Source of the DNA: Absidia repens
Taxonomy: Eukaryota > Mucoromycota > Mucoromycetes > Mucorales > Cunninghamellaceae
Direction: 5' to 3'
Assembly (NCBI GenBank): GCA_002105175.1
Contig: MCGE01000039.1
Coordinates: forward strand, 62,001 to 126,000
Length of the DNA stretch: 64,000 nt
Shown: positions 24,331 through 36,629 of the stretch, in pieces
Position numbering within the stretch: position 1 is the first letter of the stretch
Layout: every line of letters begins with the position of its first letter
Notes under the pieces: generated by a model
Told to the model about the DNA's origin: nothing
The model's input: only the letters and a program-made list of their open reading frames with translations
Database searches by the model: none
Position numbers and translations under genes: made by a program

Positions 24331-24627
24331 TACAAAACCATATCATACGTTTTATGCATTCCGTCGTCCTGAATCAAATAAAAATAAAGTACTGTTGTCG
24401 TTTTGTCGCGATGTATAAATTCCATCATGGCTGTGTGTTCAAATTGTGTGCAAAAAAAAAAAAAAAGGGGAACTCGAGAATCCATCACACTTCCATAATT
24501 GTTGTCATCGCACCAAAATGTTCATCATTTGTCTCTCTCATATTCGACCTTTTCTTCCAATTCCAACCTTTATCCAGAAGGATCCATAAATTTGTCGATC
24601 CTTCGCATAATAGCACTCGATAGACCC

Positions 24628-24659
<32 letters not shown>

Positions 24660-24719
24660 GAAGTTCTATTGGCATTACCCAGATGTCACCGCGAGGAGGT
24701 TGAACTTTTTTGACATCCA

Positions 24720-25620
24720 CAAAGTCTTACTAGGAATGTAAATGTATTGAGCGGACTCCCACAGTCTATGTAATAGAAAGCAGCGAGACTTCAGACACTA
24801 CCTTCCCAGAAGAGACCGTAACATATGAAGAGTGACAATGAGAAACGGTTGCTAACCCCAAAGTATTCATCCATATAGTTACAGTCATAAAATATAAATG
24901 TAATAAAGAAAATGAACCGTTAAATCTTGCTAGGAAAGTAAATGTATTGAGCGGACTCCCACAGTCTATGTAATAGAAAGCAGCGAGACTTCAGACACTA
25001 CTTTCCCAGAAGAAACCGTAACATATGAAGAGTGACAATGAGAAACGGTTGCTAACCCAAAGTATTCATCCATATAGTTACAGATATAATATAGAAATGG
25101 TGTATATAAAATAAAAAGTGAACCGTTAAACCTTACTAGGAAAGTAAATGTATTGAGAGGATTCCCACAATCTATGTAATAGAAAGCAGCGAGACTTCAG
25201 ACACTACCTTCCTAGAAGAAACCGTAACATATGAAGAGTGACAATGAGAAACGGTTGCCAACCCCAAAGTATTCATCCATATGGTTACAGTGATAAAATA
25301 TAATAAAAAAAAATGAACCGTTAAATCTTACTAGGAAGGTAAATGTATTGAGAGGATTCCCACAATCTATGTAATAGAAAGCAGTGAGACTTCAGACACT
25401 ACCTTCCTAGAAGAAAACCGTAACATAGGGAGAGTGACAATGAGAAACGGTTGCTAACCCCAAAGTGTACATCCATATAGTTACAGATATAATATAGAAA
25501 TGGTGTATATAAAATAAAAAAGTGAACCGTTAAACCTTAATAGGAAAGTAAATGTATTGAGAGGATTCCCACAATCTATGTAATAGAAAGTAGCGAGACT
25601 TCAGACACTCCCTTCCATAA
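24720..25620. repeat. Satellite array, five units of about 200 bp
   Basis: Units start near 24,722, 24,927, 25,132, 25,326 and 25,535 with CTTACTAGGAAAGTAAATG; the last is cut at ACACTCCCTTCCATAAAG. Each contains GGACTCCCACAGTCTATG or a variant, GCAGCGAGACTTCAGACAC and AGTGACAATGAGAAACGG. Two tail variants occur; one holds a TATA-like GTGTATATAAAATA. The array ends about 90 bp before the coding region of the neighbouring pseudogene. Confidence 0.93.
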
Positions 25621-25708
25621 AGAATCGTACAAACAATACACATCAAAAAAAAAAAAAAATTGAGTGACCACACAGAAAATTCAATTGAAACACCGAAATA
25701 AAATCAGT

Positions 25709-26700
25709 ATGTGCAAAAAGGGTAGTCATTTACTATTATTTGCCTTGAACAACGAAGTTGCTATGAACTACAAGGAAGAAGTTTTGAAAGTCGTGGACAC
25801 CATTCAAGAGGCGAAAGAAAAACTTACCCTTGAAAATATTTATCTTCATTTACGTGACATTCTCGTGGAACAACGTACGGAGCAAGACCTGGGCGATTAC
25901 TGGAAATCATGGCGGACGCGTGTGTTGAAGTTCTTGTTGACGGAAAACATCGCTATTGAAGAAGTTGAAGAAAACGAGAAGGCATTCTTTTGTCAATTGC
26001 TAACCGAAACCTCCCCCGCCAAACCCGCACCACCGCAACCACAGCAACCACTGCAACCACTGCAACAAGGGTCATCAAAGAAAAAAGGTGGAACAACTTC
26101 AGCATCAACATCCAATTCAGCAAAGACGCTCTCCTTGTCGGACAAGCTGGCCATCAAAGACATGTATATGCGCCTATCAACCGATAACATGTGGACCCTG
26201 TCCAGCGGCAAGAAAGTAGAACAAGGAATGATGGCCATGGCACTGAGCTACGACGTTGAACACGCCTGTCATTCTCTCATATTTGACACTGCAGACGACG
26301 CCTGGGATGCCTATTTCACGCCCGATGAACTAGACGAAATCCGGGACTATGACAACAACTCCGCCACCGCTATCACCACCACGACGCTACCCTCCTTACC
26401 CCCCGATCTCGTCAACTACCTAGCCACCATCCAATCCGCCGCCTCCGCCAACGAATGCCACAAACTCGCCATACAACAACAATTCGATGTAGATGATGAT
26501 GATGCATGTGGCTGGGCATAGCTATCCATCCTTCGCGCGGTACGACTTTTCAAAAAATCAGCCATGGGGGTTATCAAATTCAATGACATCTCTGAAAACG
26601 ATTTGCTTGTCCGTTATTTCAGCTTCATTTCTTCCATGTTTGATGACTCGATGGTGGATGGCGTGTCAGGGGAATGTGCCAGTCAAGCCAGCAAAGCGGC

Positions 26701-26733
<33 letters not shown>

Positions 26734-27384
26734 AAACCACAATAAGCGCCAATGTGATGACGATGACCATGACAACAGCAACAGCAACAACAACAGGATC
26801 AGGTGTGGATCAAAGGTAGACATGTTGTTCAAGTCGGGCGAGCTTGAATTGGGATGTATGGAGATTGGCCGAGAACAGCACGTGGACGTATCGATCAAGG
26901 AACTCAAGGATGGATACTTGAAACAACCCAAGGTGCTAAAGGATATGCTGTTTGCGCTTTCAAGGAAAAAACCTGAAGTAGCTCGATCCCTGTGCATGGT
27001 TGGACTCACACTTATGGGCAGCAAGTTGACCATGATGATGATGGACTCTCCATGTGGCTATGTTGCCCGTGTGAAACGAACAACACCATGGAATCTGCAC
27101 TAGGCATCTCCAAGCTTTTAACATTGACGTACACCACTCGCCTACTGATGGATGCCACATTGAAGACATACTCGTCAGCATCAACGACAACCAATACCAC
27201 CACCACCAGCAAGAACATTATCAACATCAGTATCAGCAACAGACGCACGTTAAATCCACCATGCCTGCTTGGCTCATCCTTCCACTGTTTCTCGTCCTCA
27301 TCAACAGCATCATCACTATCCGCTACCCCATCCTCCTTCGCGTCCTCATCAACTTCAACATCCTCCAAAAGAGTGAGAACGTAG
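25709..27384 (+). pseudogene. 585-codon family gene, broken copy 1
   Basis: Paralog of the intact gene at 38,087-39,844, in the same position after the satellite array. The reading frame is intact from MCKKGSHLLLF to DDDDACGWA, where CAG of the intact copy is TAG (26,519-26,521). It then continues in the same frame through SENDLLVRYFSF, a longer Met-run (ATG repeat), SKVDMLFKSGELELGCMEIG and GYVARVKRTTP. A 22-nt deletion after ACAACACCAT (flanked by a near-repeat) shifts the frame and gives a stop at 27,101-27,103. The C-terminal Ser/Thr-rich coding sequence survives in another frame to 27,384. Two lesions and otherwise high similarity suggest recent loss. Confidence 0.85.
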
Positions 27385-27654
27385 GTGGTGTCTCATTCAA
27401 TTGTACATATATAATATACCCCTTTAGTTTTTAGTTTTTTAGTTATTGTTTTTAGTATACCATATCCGGGTCAAGGAACCATTTCTATGTATTTTTATTT
27501 AATTTTCTTGTTTCTTTTTTTGTCTGTTTTTTATTCAATCCTTGACCCGTACAAAAATAAAAAAAGGATTAAAAAAATTCAAGTAGTTGGGATAGTGTTT
27601 AGATTGTGTGGTGTAGCTTTATTATTGTAGCGCACAGTGGAGTGTGTAGAATCT

Positions 27655-27691
<37 letters not shown>

Positions 27692-28036
27692 TTTTGGCTT
27701 GGTAACAATCCTATATTTCGTTTGGAGTCGATACCAAATGAACCACTTTCGAGAACCGACTACATGGTTTTTCTCCACCAGTGAAAACCTCCCCATTAAC
27801 ATAGTATTAATTGTAGTTTTTGACTTTACCTTTACCTATTTCTATATTTTACTGTTGCATCCATCAAATTCGCATAGTACGAGTCATAGTCTCTGCCTAC
27901 TTTTCCTTCTCCACTCCCCCCCCCCCTGGAAATCAATTAAATAAACAAAAATTGTTGATAGTTTCTATATATACTGCAACCTGATTGTGTATATGAAGTC
28001 TTTGTATAATTTTATTATTCCTTTTTTTTTTTAGAA

Positions 28037-28138
28037 ATGTACGTCGTCCCTGAACCAGAATCTATGTACCAGGGCCTAAAGAAATTTACATCAAACATTC
28101 CAATGGGATGCTGGGCACCTCCACCCCTTCAATCATAA
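28037..28138 (+). CDS. Conserved 33-codon open frame, copy 1
   Basis: MYVVPEPESMYQGLKKFTSN and IPMGCWAPPPLQS, then TAA. It directly follows a T-run ending TTTAG, which could be a splice acceptor, so it may be a last exon rather than a complete gene. The 40,494-40,595 copy keeps the frame, start and stop with three amino-acid changes and two silent changes. No function recognised; coding status uncertain. Confidence 0.35.
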   Translation: MYVVPEPESMYQGLKKFTSNIPMGCWAPPPLQS

Positions 28139-28359
28139 GTAGTAGTCGACAAATCTTGGTGTGCCGTCGTTTTGCAATATATCATTCACTGAAAGTGAAT
28201 GGAAAGATAACCACTTTATTTTTATTTCTTGTGTATGAAGGAACCCCGCCCGCTGAACAACAATCGTTTTAGTGTCATGCCGAGTAAGTCATGCTCCTCA
28301 CCGATATATATATATACGAGGCATGAAAAAGACGAGGCATGAAAAAATCATATATAATT

Positions 28360-28800
28360 GAGTATCTTTTATTGAAGCATAGCAGCACTGAACACTAATC
28401 TAAAGGGAAAAGGCGATGGTACAAAGGGATCTCTTGTTCAAGACATGAGAGAGGGACTAATGAGACATTTTTCATTGAGGCAAAAGTAAAAAAGAAGCAA
28501 TATTTTATTGAGATGTAGATTCAAACTATAGTCAAACTAACACGAAAGTAAGCTAACGATGACTTCAAAAAGCCAACTATTGATGCTTCTGATCCTGAAT
28601 CCAAAATGAAAGAGTTTCCCCATGCATGTTGTCAGCCCTGTTCTGAAAACCCCTCTAAACTAGTCCTGATACTAACCTATGATCACCATAACCTAAAAGA
28701 AGTTAAAATGGGAAGGAAAAAAGTGGTCAAAACAAAGAGAAAAAAAGGAGGAATAGGAAAAAAAAAAATAGAAAACTCACATGTGCGGAATTTAAATTGC
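28360..28800 (-). repeat. Modular dispersed repeat, copy at 28.4 kb
   Basis: TTTTATTGAAGCATAGCAGC, CATTTTTCATTGAGGC, TATTTTATTGAGATGTAG, CCAAAATGAAAGAGTTTCCC, CATGCATGTTGTCAGCCC and a right end with TCACATGTGCGGAATTTAAA. Nearly identical to 40,840-41,280. Confidence 0.8.
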
Positions 28801-29224
28801 TTGTTAGACTCTACTCTCTTGATACCCTATTTCAAGTTTCCAATTGAGACGAATGGCGATTTTTTTTTTTTAATGGTATAGAGATGAAGGCAAATTTCTT
28901 CCACTATTTCATGTACAATGTATATTTTGGAAATATTTGTGCGTAGAAAAGAAAATAGGCATATGTTTTATGTGGAAATAAAAAAAAAAAAGAAAAACTA
29001 ACACTACAGAATATGATTTTTTTGAGACGGCAATTGTCGCCATTTGAACCTTGCGTTCATGCTGAATTACACACACCATATCAATGTACTACATAAAGCG
29101 GAGGAGGAGGGCGCTCCCGGCATATCAATATGTCAGCCAATGAAAGTACGGCTTGTCCAAAAGCAAGATTGCCCCTTTTCGAGAGTGTGAGGATTTCTGA
29201 GTGGAAGTTATTTCCTCATTTATG

Positions 29225-29272
<48 letters not shown>

Positions 29273-29640
29273 CCTCGGCAGAAAGCTTTTCAGTGGTCAT
29301 CATCCGACCCTCTCCACCTGCATGCAGTACGCACAGACAAAAACAAAAAACAAAAAATCAGCGACTAAATAACTCGATTTTATATATATATATATATGAC
29401 ATTACAGCATGTGTAGTTTAGTGGATGTTCCGCCGGTGGTACGTTCGAGGCGGATTGAAATCAATGGTACAATAAAAATATCATAGTTAAGTATTAATCG
29501 AAGATAAGCTAGAAAACAGTGCTTAAATGCTCTACAACTACAATAACGCCAACCACAGAGTATGATGTAGATTCATTTATAGGTTTGTTCAAACAGAAAT
29601 AAGGCTATGATGTTCAAGTTCTTCGTGGTGATTTTTTTTT
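29225..29640. repeat. Dispersed repeat family 2, copy 2, with 47-bp A-run
   Basis: Opens with 47 consecutive A (29,225-29,271), then GCCTCGGCAGAAAGCTTTTC and CACCTGCATGCAGTACGCAC. Compared with the 42.2-kb copy it lacks the CCCACTAAAAAATAGTGG hairpin and following bases. The A-run also precedes the other copies at different lengths. Confidence 0.8.
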
Positions 29641-29891
29641 TGAAACCCTCGTGTGTATGTGGCCGAATTGCATTGCAGAGCCAACTCCCATCATTTTCTT
29701 TTTTTTTTTTTCCACACACGAACCATTGACAAAGTTCTTTGGTGACTTTTTTTGTACGTCCTTGTCGAACACGGATGAATTGGATTACTACAATGCATGT
29801 AGTAGCTTATGTCTCTCGATTATAATGACCGCCTTGCTTATTAATTAATTGAGCCAGTAGAACATTGTATCTCACAGTTGCTGATAAATCC

Positions 29892-30077
29892 TCAAGTCTG
29901 CCTTGGTATCGCGTACCTTGATCGCAAATGAAAGTAAACAGAATCACCATTGTTGCCGGTTTTTAAGCTAATGCCGAAACCGTTTGTTGTTGCAAAATTT
30001 TTGACAGCGCGTTCCATGCCATCTCTATCAGTGTACTTTTGTCCAAGAAACATTTGGCTGATTATGTTGTTGATAAT
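29892..30077 (-). pseudogene. FAR1/MULE-like DNA-binding domain fragment
   Basis: Minus-strand frame reads MFLGQKYTDRDGMERAVKNF, ATTNGFGISLKTG and DSVYFHLRSRY. The pattern of an aromatic/charged start, ERAVKNFA, then GF and VYFHL resembles the FAR1/WRKY-GCM1 zinc-binding domain found at the N-terminus of Mutator-like transposases, but the usual downstream Cys and catalytic domain are absent. A poly-Asn/Ser minus-strand frame upstream (30,551-30,306) may belong to the same ancestral protein. The 42.8-kb copy has lost the frame. Confidence 0.4.
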
Positions 30078-31243
30078 AAAAAATGTTATTGTTGAAGATT
30101 TTTCGATAAAAGAAAGATTTTTATTTTATTTTATTAGCAGATGTCATTTATCAAGTTTGCTCCTGGAGCGTGGTAGTGCCATGCAATTTTATTTCCCTAA
30201 AAGTACATTCAATCTAATTTTTATTGTTTGAGAAGATATTTTATCTTCTGAGGAGATTATCTATTGCCGCTGGGGCAATTCTGAAGAATTGTCTATTTTC
30301 TTTACCTATATGGATTTTGATGACCCTTCATACAACCAAACTAAAACCAAGCTGGGTTTATATGCTTTGTCAACTTGGATCAAGAAGCCGTTGTTGGCGA
30401 CATTGCTGTTATTATTGTTACTGCTGTGACGAGATTGATATTCAGCACCACTATTGCTCCGAGTGTTAGCATCGTTCCTAGCGCCATGAGTATCATTACG
30501 TTCAGTAACAATATTTGCCATAGTTGATTTGCTTGTTCTGAAAAGAGCCAAATTTATCGACTATTCGAAACACCGCTTGATCCGTGCATCCTAGGCATTA
30601 CTTATTTTAAGGGTTGAATGTGCGATTCAAGAATCTCGCCCATGAAGCTCAGTGGTCCGATGATAAAACCAGTGTCATACTGTGTCTCCGTGCTCTTCCC
30701 CGTGTCCTTCAAGGAAATGTTCTAGGCTCCTTCCACGGAAATTCTTCCCCTGATGACCTTCCCGGGACTGCATCTGGAGTCTTAAAAATTGCCAACAAGG
30801 TGGCACATCATGAAAAATGATGGCATAAAAATAAAATCTGAACCTGAAGAAATTGAAATCTCGATTAGGAACAATGCATGATAAAGAAATAATCACGCAG
30901 CAACCTTGTGATGGAAGAAAAGAAAACAAAGATTCACTTCATGAAATAATGAGGTCTCATAAAATTAGAAGAAAAATAAAATACCCTTGCAATAATACCA
31001 ATCTTATCATCATACACCTGACATCAGACCATCATATGATTATGATAAAGATGATGATGATGATGATAAAATAAATAATAACAATAAACCCATGTAATAT
31101 CTATTTTTAAAGAAATAAGATATAGTATATAAAGAGTGGCATTTTTTATAATAAAAAACCATATACAAGAATCTCACTTAATTCTATCTGTCTCTTATTC
31201 GTTTTTTTTTTTTTTATTTTTTTTTATTTCTGCCATTTCACAC

Positions 31244-31751
31244 ATGGTCAGTCGACAAAAGCGCTCCTTTGGTGATGACGGTGATGATGAAGTGGACCCC
31301 CCACAAGAAAAAGATACATATCCTTGGGTATGACGTGACTGGTAAGTCATCCCTCCCTTCCAAATGATCAACTCGTGCTAAAATTGGTCTTATTTTTTTT
31401 TTTTTTTTTTTTTTTTTTGTAGGCAATAAGTTAACGCTTATGGATATGGACAACCCTGCCCGGCATACCACTAGAATCCGACGCCTCACCAGCCCAAAAC
31501 CCTACCCTACCTCCAACATCGACTACATCACATCTATGACTCCGCTCCTCCATATCACCACCATGGGGTATTCACTTATGTCCGCCACCCTCAACGCCAT
31601 CACCCAATCCCAATCCCCATTCGTCATTATCAAGCCGTCATTAAAACCCATTCTTCCACCTAACTCCGACCCATTATTGTCATCCTCTTCAACACCTCCT
31701 GAATCATCATCATCATCTCCAAAATCCTCCTCCAAAAAGTCAAGAACTTGA
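31244..31751 (+). pseudogene. Relic of a second gene related to the 585-codon family
   Basis: Starts MVSRQKRSFGDDGDDEVD and soon reaches a stop after a deletion that joins PPQEKD to the sequence for VLGYDVTG. A GTAAG donor follows. After a T-tract ending in TGTAGG the last exon encodes NKLTLMDMDNPARHTTRIRR, a Pro/Ser-rich end and KKSRT. It is homologous in layout to GSKLTMMMMDSPCGYVARVK plus the Ser-rich tail of the 585-aa protein. The middle part missing here is preserved at 44,126-44,640. Confidence 0.7.
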
Positions 31752-34479
31752 ATTGTTTATATATATCCTCGCCCAAGGCATCTGTTATATCATTTATTAT
31801 GTTAGTTGTATTATCCTTTCTTCGATGATATATCTTTTTATTTGTTTATCTCTTTATCAATAAAAAAACATCATTTTATGCTTTTTGTTTTGTGTCTTTT
31901 TGCATGGATCGATAGGCGGCGGTGTTTAAATAAAGGAACATCACGGCATTATTATTTCCTTATCATCAATAGGTTCAATTTTCCAAACAAGCCATTTTTT
32001 TGGAAAGGTTGATTACGTTTAGCTATCTCCCTATTTTTTAGTAGTAATGATGATCCAACTCTATGATTTCACCGAGAAAAAACAGAGCCGCATAAATTTA
32101 TGTGCGACAATAGTAACTTTTTTATCTTGTCCTGTACTACATCCTTCATAGTAGTTTTTCAAGCCCACACAATTGAATGATAATAAAAGTCAACGTCACT
32201 TTATTGTATATCATGTATATCAAAAAAGAATGTGTATCACTACATATAAACTATTCTACAATATCTAAACTACCAATCATCATTTCCATCCAGTGCCAAC
32301 CCACCAGCAAGACTGTATCGACCACCAACCTACAAAGCACCACGTCAACTAGAAACGTCACTTATTTGTTCACCACATAATTCCAGATCAGAATCGTCAA
32401 CATCGACCCCATCAGCAAATTGCCATTCCATACCCGAAGCAGACCATTTTCAATCGTGTCATCGAACACCAACTTTCTCATTCCTAAAAGACACCCAATC
32501 ACTGACTATTTTTTTCACATACTTGCATCAACAATGGGATCCACTATATAATAAATCGTAGAATGAAAATGACAATATTTCCCCATGTTTTTTGCATTCC
32601 CAAAACCACATTCCGCTAATCTAAGACCATGGAGGGATTCCAACAACTAAGAGTGGTACATTGGAGGAAAAAGAAAAAAAAGTTTGATCAATTAATGGAG
32701 AAAGAAAAAGGAGAAAAAAAGTAAAACGCCCAATTTTATTTTGCAAACCCCGCCATGTGAGATCCTGATCAAATCTTTTTTTTTTTTTTTTGACAAGCCA
32801 AAGATAACATTTCTTCACATTGCATATTAATATCGTAACCACCTACTATTATATTTGTCCCATTCACATTACATTTTAATATCATAATCACCCACTATTA
32901 ATATGTCCACTATTGTATTGTCCCCTAAGTTTTACCTCTTTATTGTAAGTCAACGTGAAGGGTTTTTTTCTCAGCAATCAGCAACAGCAAGACCCGTCAT
33001 CAACCCATCATGATCATTGGAAAAAATGCAAAAGTGTTTATTGCTGAGGTAATACAGAATGTAACAGGCACTTGTGGAAATATTATAGGTTATTGCACAC
33101 AGGTTAAAAAAAAAGGGGGTGATTTTATTTTTACCATATCCATACTAAAGTGAATGTACTATACTAAAACGTTCGATCAACCAGTAGGACCATGTTGTTC
33201 AGTAGACGGTTGCCATTCAAAAGCCAAAGACCAATGGACCAGTTCATAAATCCACCCGCCACATCACTAGGTCACCAATATTAAACGGCCAAACTGCCAG
33301 ATCCTTGTCTTTCAGTCGCCAAATGATAAATCTACCTCATCAAACATACTCCACTATTCCAAATTTAAAAAAGTAAAAAAATAAACATACCCATTACCCA
33401 TTACCCATTCTTTTTTTTTTCAGTTTACCTACTCAATCGCCCATAATGTGATTCCCTAAATTCTAGAATCAAAATGAAAGGGTTTCTGTAGTTACCAAAT
33501 AAAATTATATATACATACTAAAAACCTGTTTATTGCATAACAAAGAATAAAATATAAAATAAGAATACAATAGAATGAAAAAGGGGAGGAGACAAAAAGT
33601 ACTTACCGTTATATTGACAACGGTTTAGAGTATCAGTAAAAGAATAATATAAGGTAGAGAAAAAAGGGAAAGAGAGATAAAAATATAAATGTCAAAATAT
33701 AAATAAAGTCTAAATTCTAAACATGGGAGTCGGAGTAAAAAGAGAGAAGTCAAAAGAGGACCGTTATCACAACAGAAACGCTTTCATTTTGGATGTAGAA
33801 TTTGAGAACGTCAGTAGATTAGCACTCATTAGTTTAGTAATAGTTTGTCATCGTTTGTATATACGTCTGAATAAATATGCTCTTTTTCTCATAATTAGTT
33901 TCTTTGTTGTACGTTTACATGATGAGCTTCAACGAATATGTATTACAGATGTATAGAAAAAAAAAAAAAAAAATACTGTTCAAAAATATATACACTCCGT
34001 GATGACGATCTCTTTTGTTTGTGTTGGTTAGTATGTTGTTTTGTTTTGAAAACTGACAAGGTTTAGTAAGTGTCAACTGTATACTCAATACCATTTTTGG
34101 CATCAGAGACGCTCTAGGTGGGGCAATGAACGAATGGACGGATGATATCTTTTTTTCTTTCCTTATTAGTTTTTTTTTTATTTTATTTTACAACTTTTAT
34201 CTTTTTATTTAAATTATTTCTTCATTCAGAAATAATTGTCCCTGAACGGACTTTGAAAGCCATCGTTTTATCTTTTTTTTTTTTTATGATACACAAAAGG
34301 TTAAACTGAAGCCTAAAAGCTCTGGTGCTCACTTACATAAAAAACTATAAGAGACAACAAAAGCACTATTCTGTTACAAGTCTTCATACCAATTTTAGCC
34401 GTAACATAAATGTTGCCCTGGTAGAATCTAGACAGCTTTTTTTTTTTTTTTGTGCCGTTGCTCCTTAAGATGTAATGTT
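31752..34479. other. AT-rich intergenic region
   Basis: No gene recognised. Contains a short local duplication at about 32,815-32,935 (two related stretches with TTCACATTGCATATTAATAT and TTCACATTACATTTTAATAT) and a stub of the dispersed repeat at 33,455-33,490 (TCTAGAATCAAAATGAAAGG). Confidence 0.5.
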
Positions 34480-34850
34480 ATACTTCAGTAAGGGGTATTC
34501 TCTGGTCTTTTTCATGTCTTGTACAGCATATTAGGTCCTTTTTTCCAATTGTTCCTTTATTTTAATGTTGAACATCCCTCAACTCTCACATTAGTTTCCT
34601 TCGATCTTCCTCTAATAGATCTTTCCATCAAATCCCTTGTTGCAATGAACCCCCCCCCCGCTCGTCGTTAATTTTTAATATCTATTAATATCTACCAATA
34701 TATTCCAAATACATGTTTCCTTTTTTACTGACTGTCTTCTACCGCATCGCATAGTAAACAGCGTTACTATGATATCATCGTTCTATTCCTCCTCGTTAGA
34801 TTAGTGTTGACGATCCCAGTTTACGTAACACCTCTAATACGAAGGTGTAG
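34480..34850 (+). repeat. Diverged reverse copy of the modular repeat
   Basis: Reverse modules are recognisable: TTTTTCATGTCTTGTACAGC, CATTAGTTTCCTT and TTAGATTAGTGTTGACGATC, which are reverse complements of GTACAAGACATG, GACTAATG and GTCAACACTAATCTAA in the plus-read copies. The central GAAAGGG core is not evident. Confidence 0.5.
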
Positions 34851-35059
34851 TATTTGAATCAAGAACCATCATCAAGTCAGTACCGCATTCTGTAACCTAA
34901 TTCAGTTGTCCAGTTTCGTTTGCTTTCAATTACTATATGAAAAAAAGACGCCGATGTGAATTTTATCTCTCATAGTGAGTTCATGGCCCCCAAGTACAAG
35001 ATACATGTAAATAAATGAAAAAAAGTTACAATCATGAAAAGCATATTCATGCTCATTTA

Positions 35060-35265
35060 TTTTTTCCGTAGAACTATCAAGTATCGCTATGCAACAGGAA
35101 CAACGATGAATCTTTTACATTGTCCTTTTTCACATTGAAAGCGACCACCAGAAAAATAATAAATAAAAATACAACATTCAGTTGAAAAGCAATTTGTGGA
35201 AAATGAGGATTTAAGCTATGTGACATTATCGTATCTATCGGGGTGGCTCAGCAATAATGCTTTAA
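35060..35265 (+). pseudogene. HET-domain N-terminal relic
   Basis: After TTTTTCCGTAG (matching the exon-2 acceptor of the intact HET genes) the sequence encodes MQQEQR, a stop, then IFYIVLFHIES, aligning with QEQEKPFKVVLIDI of HET protein A. After a frame change VEKQFVENEDLSYVTLSYLS aligns with VKKPLEEKDLEYVALSYRWG. Only the first part of exon 2 survives and the RWG motif is altered. It sits between the two long segmental duplications, far from any other HET sequence. Confidence 0.65.
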
Positions 35266-35889
35266 AAAAATAAAAATAAAAATCATGATTATCATTTTCG
35301 ATTTGGAATGAAATTTGTTTGGCATATATTTTCCTCATGATGGAACCCATTGACGACGCGCTGAGCACGACGGTTGGGCCCCAAGGGGCCGCCCACCATA
35401 GTGCGAAATGGCGGAGGCTTTAATCCTAAAAACTGTGACACCCAGTAAATCGAAAGATTTCCAAAAGCTCCAGCGGAGCGCCAGAGCGTTTATTGACCAG
35501 TATTAAAAAGAAAATGGACCGTAAGAAAACTCAACTATGGTAACTTCAATTTCGTTTTTTGTCCCTCCGACTCTTTTTTTTTTTTCAAACAGAGTCCTGT
35601 CCACCATAGGAGCCGTCCATCCTTTTTTTTTCTCAGTCGTTGCCCATCCAAACACAGAGTCTTCCATCAAAACCCACACTTCAGAAACCCCCTGCCACCC
35701 AGTGACTACATAATTAATATTATTCTCAACTTTGTTCTTCAATATCCCCCACCACAATAAAATACACTGTAATAGCTGTTTTTTCACACAAACACCTCAT
35801 TATACATATATATATATATAGGCTTTTTTTTTTCCTATGCATATGTAATACACATTCAATGAAGCTCATAATGTAAACGTACAACAGAG
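35266..35889. other. Intergenic, partly GC-richer
   Basis: Includes an unusually GC-rich block at about 35,345-35,490 (GGTTGGGCCCCAAGGGGCC) of unknown origin, T-runs, and a (TA)n tract at about 35,806-35,819. No gene recognised. Confidence 0.45.
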
Positions 35890-36200
35890 ATACTAAATAT
35901 AATAAAAAGAACATATTTATTCAGTCGTAGATTTAAACAATGACAAACTATTACTAAACTAATGAGTGCTAATCTACTGTCGTTCCCAAATCCTACATCC
36001 AAAATGAAAGGGGTTTCCCATGATGTTTGGTTTGCGTTTTTTAAAACGCCCCTAATTCATATTCTAACGCTAATCCTAAATCACCAGTACCCCAATGAGC
36101 CATGCCATCATATCATTCAGACTATCATGAAGGAAATAAAATTAAAAGAAAGAAAAAGAGAGGGAAAAAAAAAGTGGGCTAAAAAAAAAAATAGAAAGCA
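35890..36200 (-). repeat. Modular dispersed repeat, diverged copy at 35.9 kb
   Basis: CATATTTATTCAGTCGTAG, ACAAACTATTACTAAACTAA, TCCAAAATGAAAGGGGTTTC and a purine-rich tail ending in AAAATGCGGAGC. More diverged than the other copies. Confidence 0.65.
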
Positions 36201-36289
36201 AAATGCGGAGCCTGAATCATCCAACTTTTTTTTTTATGTCAAAAAATTAGGGAACTGCAATTACCATAGCGCATAATTCGTTTTATCTT

Positions 36290-36515
36290 CCAGAACAAAG
36301 GAGGTTGGGACGGAAAAAGTAGCGTGCCATAAGGAATGAATTAGAGAGCAAGCGTTTGTGGTAGGACACTCATAAAAAACACCCCGCAATAGCGATATTG
36401 CTTATTATTCAATGGCCTCTATATTTTTAATAAAAAAGCGACATATTTTATTGAAGTGCGTTGACAGATACTAAAACTAATGGAGAGGGGGTTCATTGTA
36501 ATACGGACGTTAAAG
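36290..36515. repeat. Fragment of the 6.5-kb unit tail
   Basis: Matches 6,150-6,375 and 12,690-12,900: GGTTGGGACGGA, GCAAGCGTTTGTGGTAGG, GCAATAGCGATATTGC and CATATTTTATTGAAGTGCG. It is outside the tandem array and joins directly to a HET fragment. Confidence 0.85.
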
Positions 36516-36621
36516 CATATAACCGATCTTCGGCGTGACTGATTTTCAATTTCCAAAAACGTTTGTTCATGCAGTTAATGGATCATGGTTTGATGGAATT
36601 TCAGATACACAGGATCGGAGG
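36516..36621 (-). pseudogene. HET pseudogene fragment, 106 bp
   Basis: Near-identical to about 14,690-14,793 of the HET pseudogene (AACCGATCTTCGGCG, ATTTTCAATTTCCAAAAACG, TGGATCATGGTTTGATGG). It encodes part of the QQTFLE region on the minus strand. It lies exactly between the 6.5-kb-unit fragment and the left edge of the long segmental duplication. Confidence 0.85.
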
Positions 36622-36629
36622 GATGGGTC

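Larger units (their letters stand above)
24031..31370. repeat. Long segmental duplication, copy 1
   Basis: Matches 36,622-44,640 in order: dispersed repeat, satellite of about 200 bp units, 585-codon-family gene, conserved 33-codon frame, second dispersed repeat, family-2 repeat, FAR1/MULE-like fragment and the family-2 gene relic. The left edge is sharp: GATGGGTCGT at 24,031 and 36,622 with unrelated sequence before each. Confidence 0.88.

Noticed and set aside
24722..24927. First satellite unit as a coding exon
   Set aside because: In this array the frame that is open at 37.3 kb has a TAA right after TTACTAGGAATG, so coding potential is not conserved.
30224..30469. Hydrophobic plus-strand frame (FEKIFYLLRRL) present in both long duplications
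   Set aside because: Lacks an ATG start, and the downstream half differs by frameshift between copies; looks like the complement of an Asn/Ser-rich minus-strand frame.
33723..33956. Plus-strand frame of 77 codons
   Set aside because: No duplicate, no splice context and AT-biased composition; unsupported.
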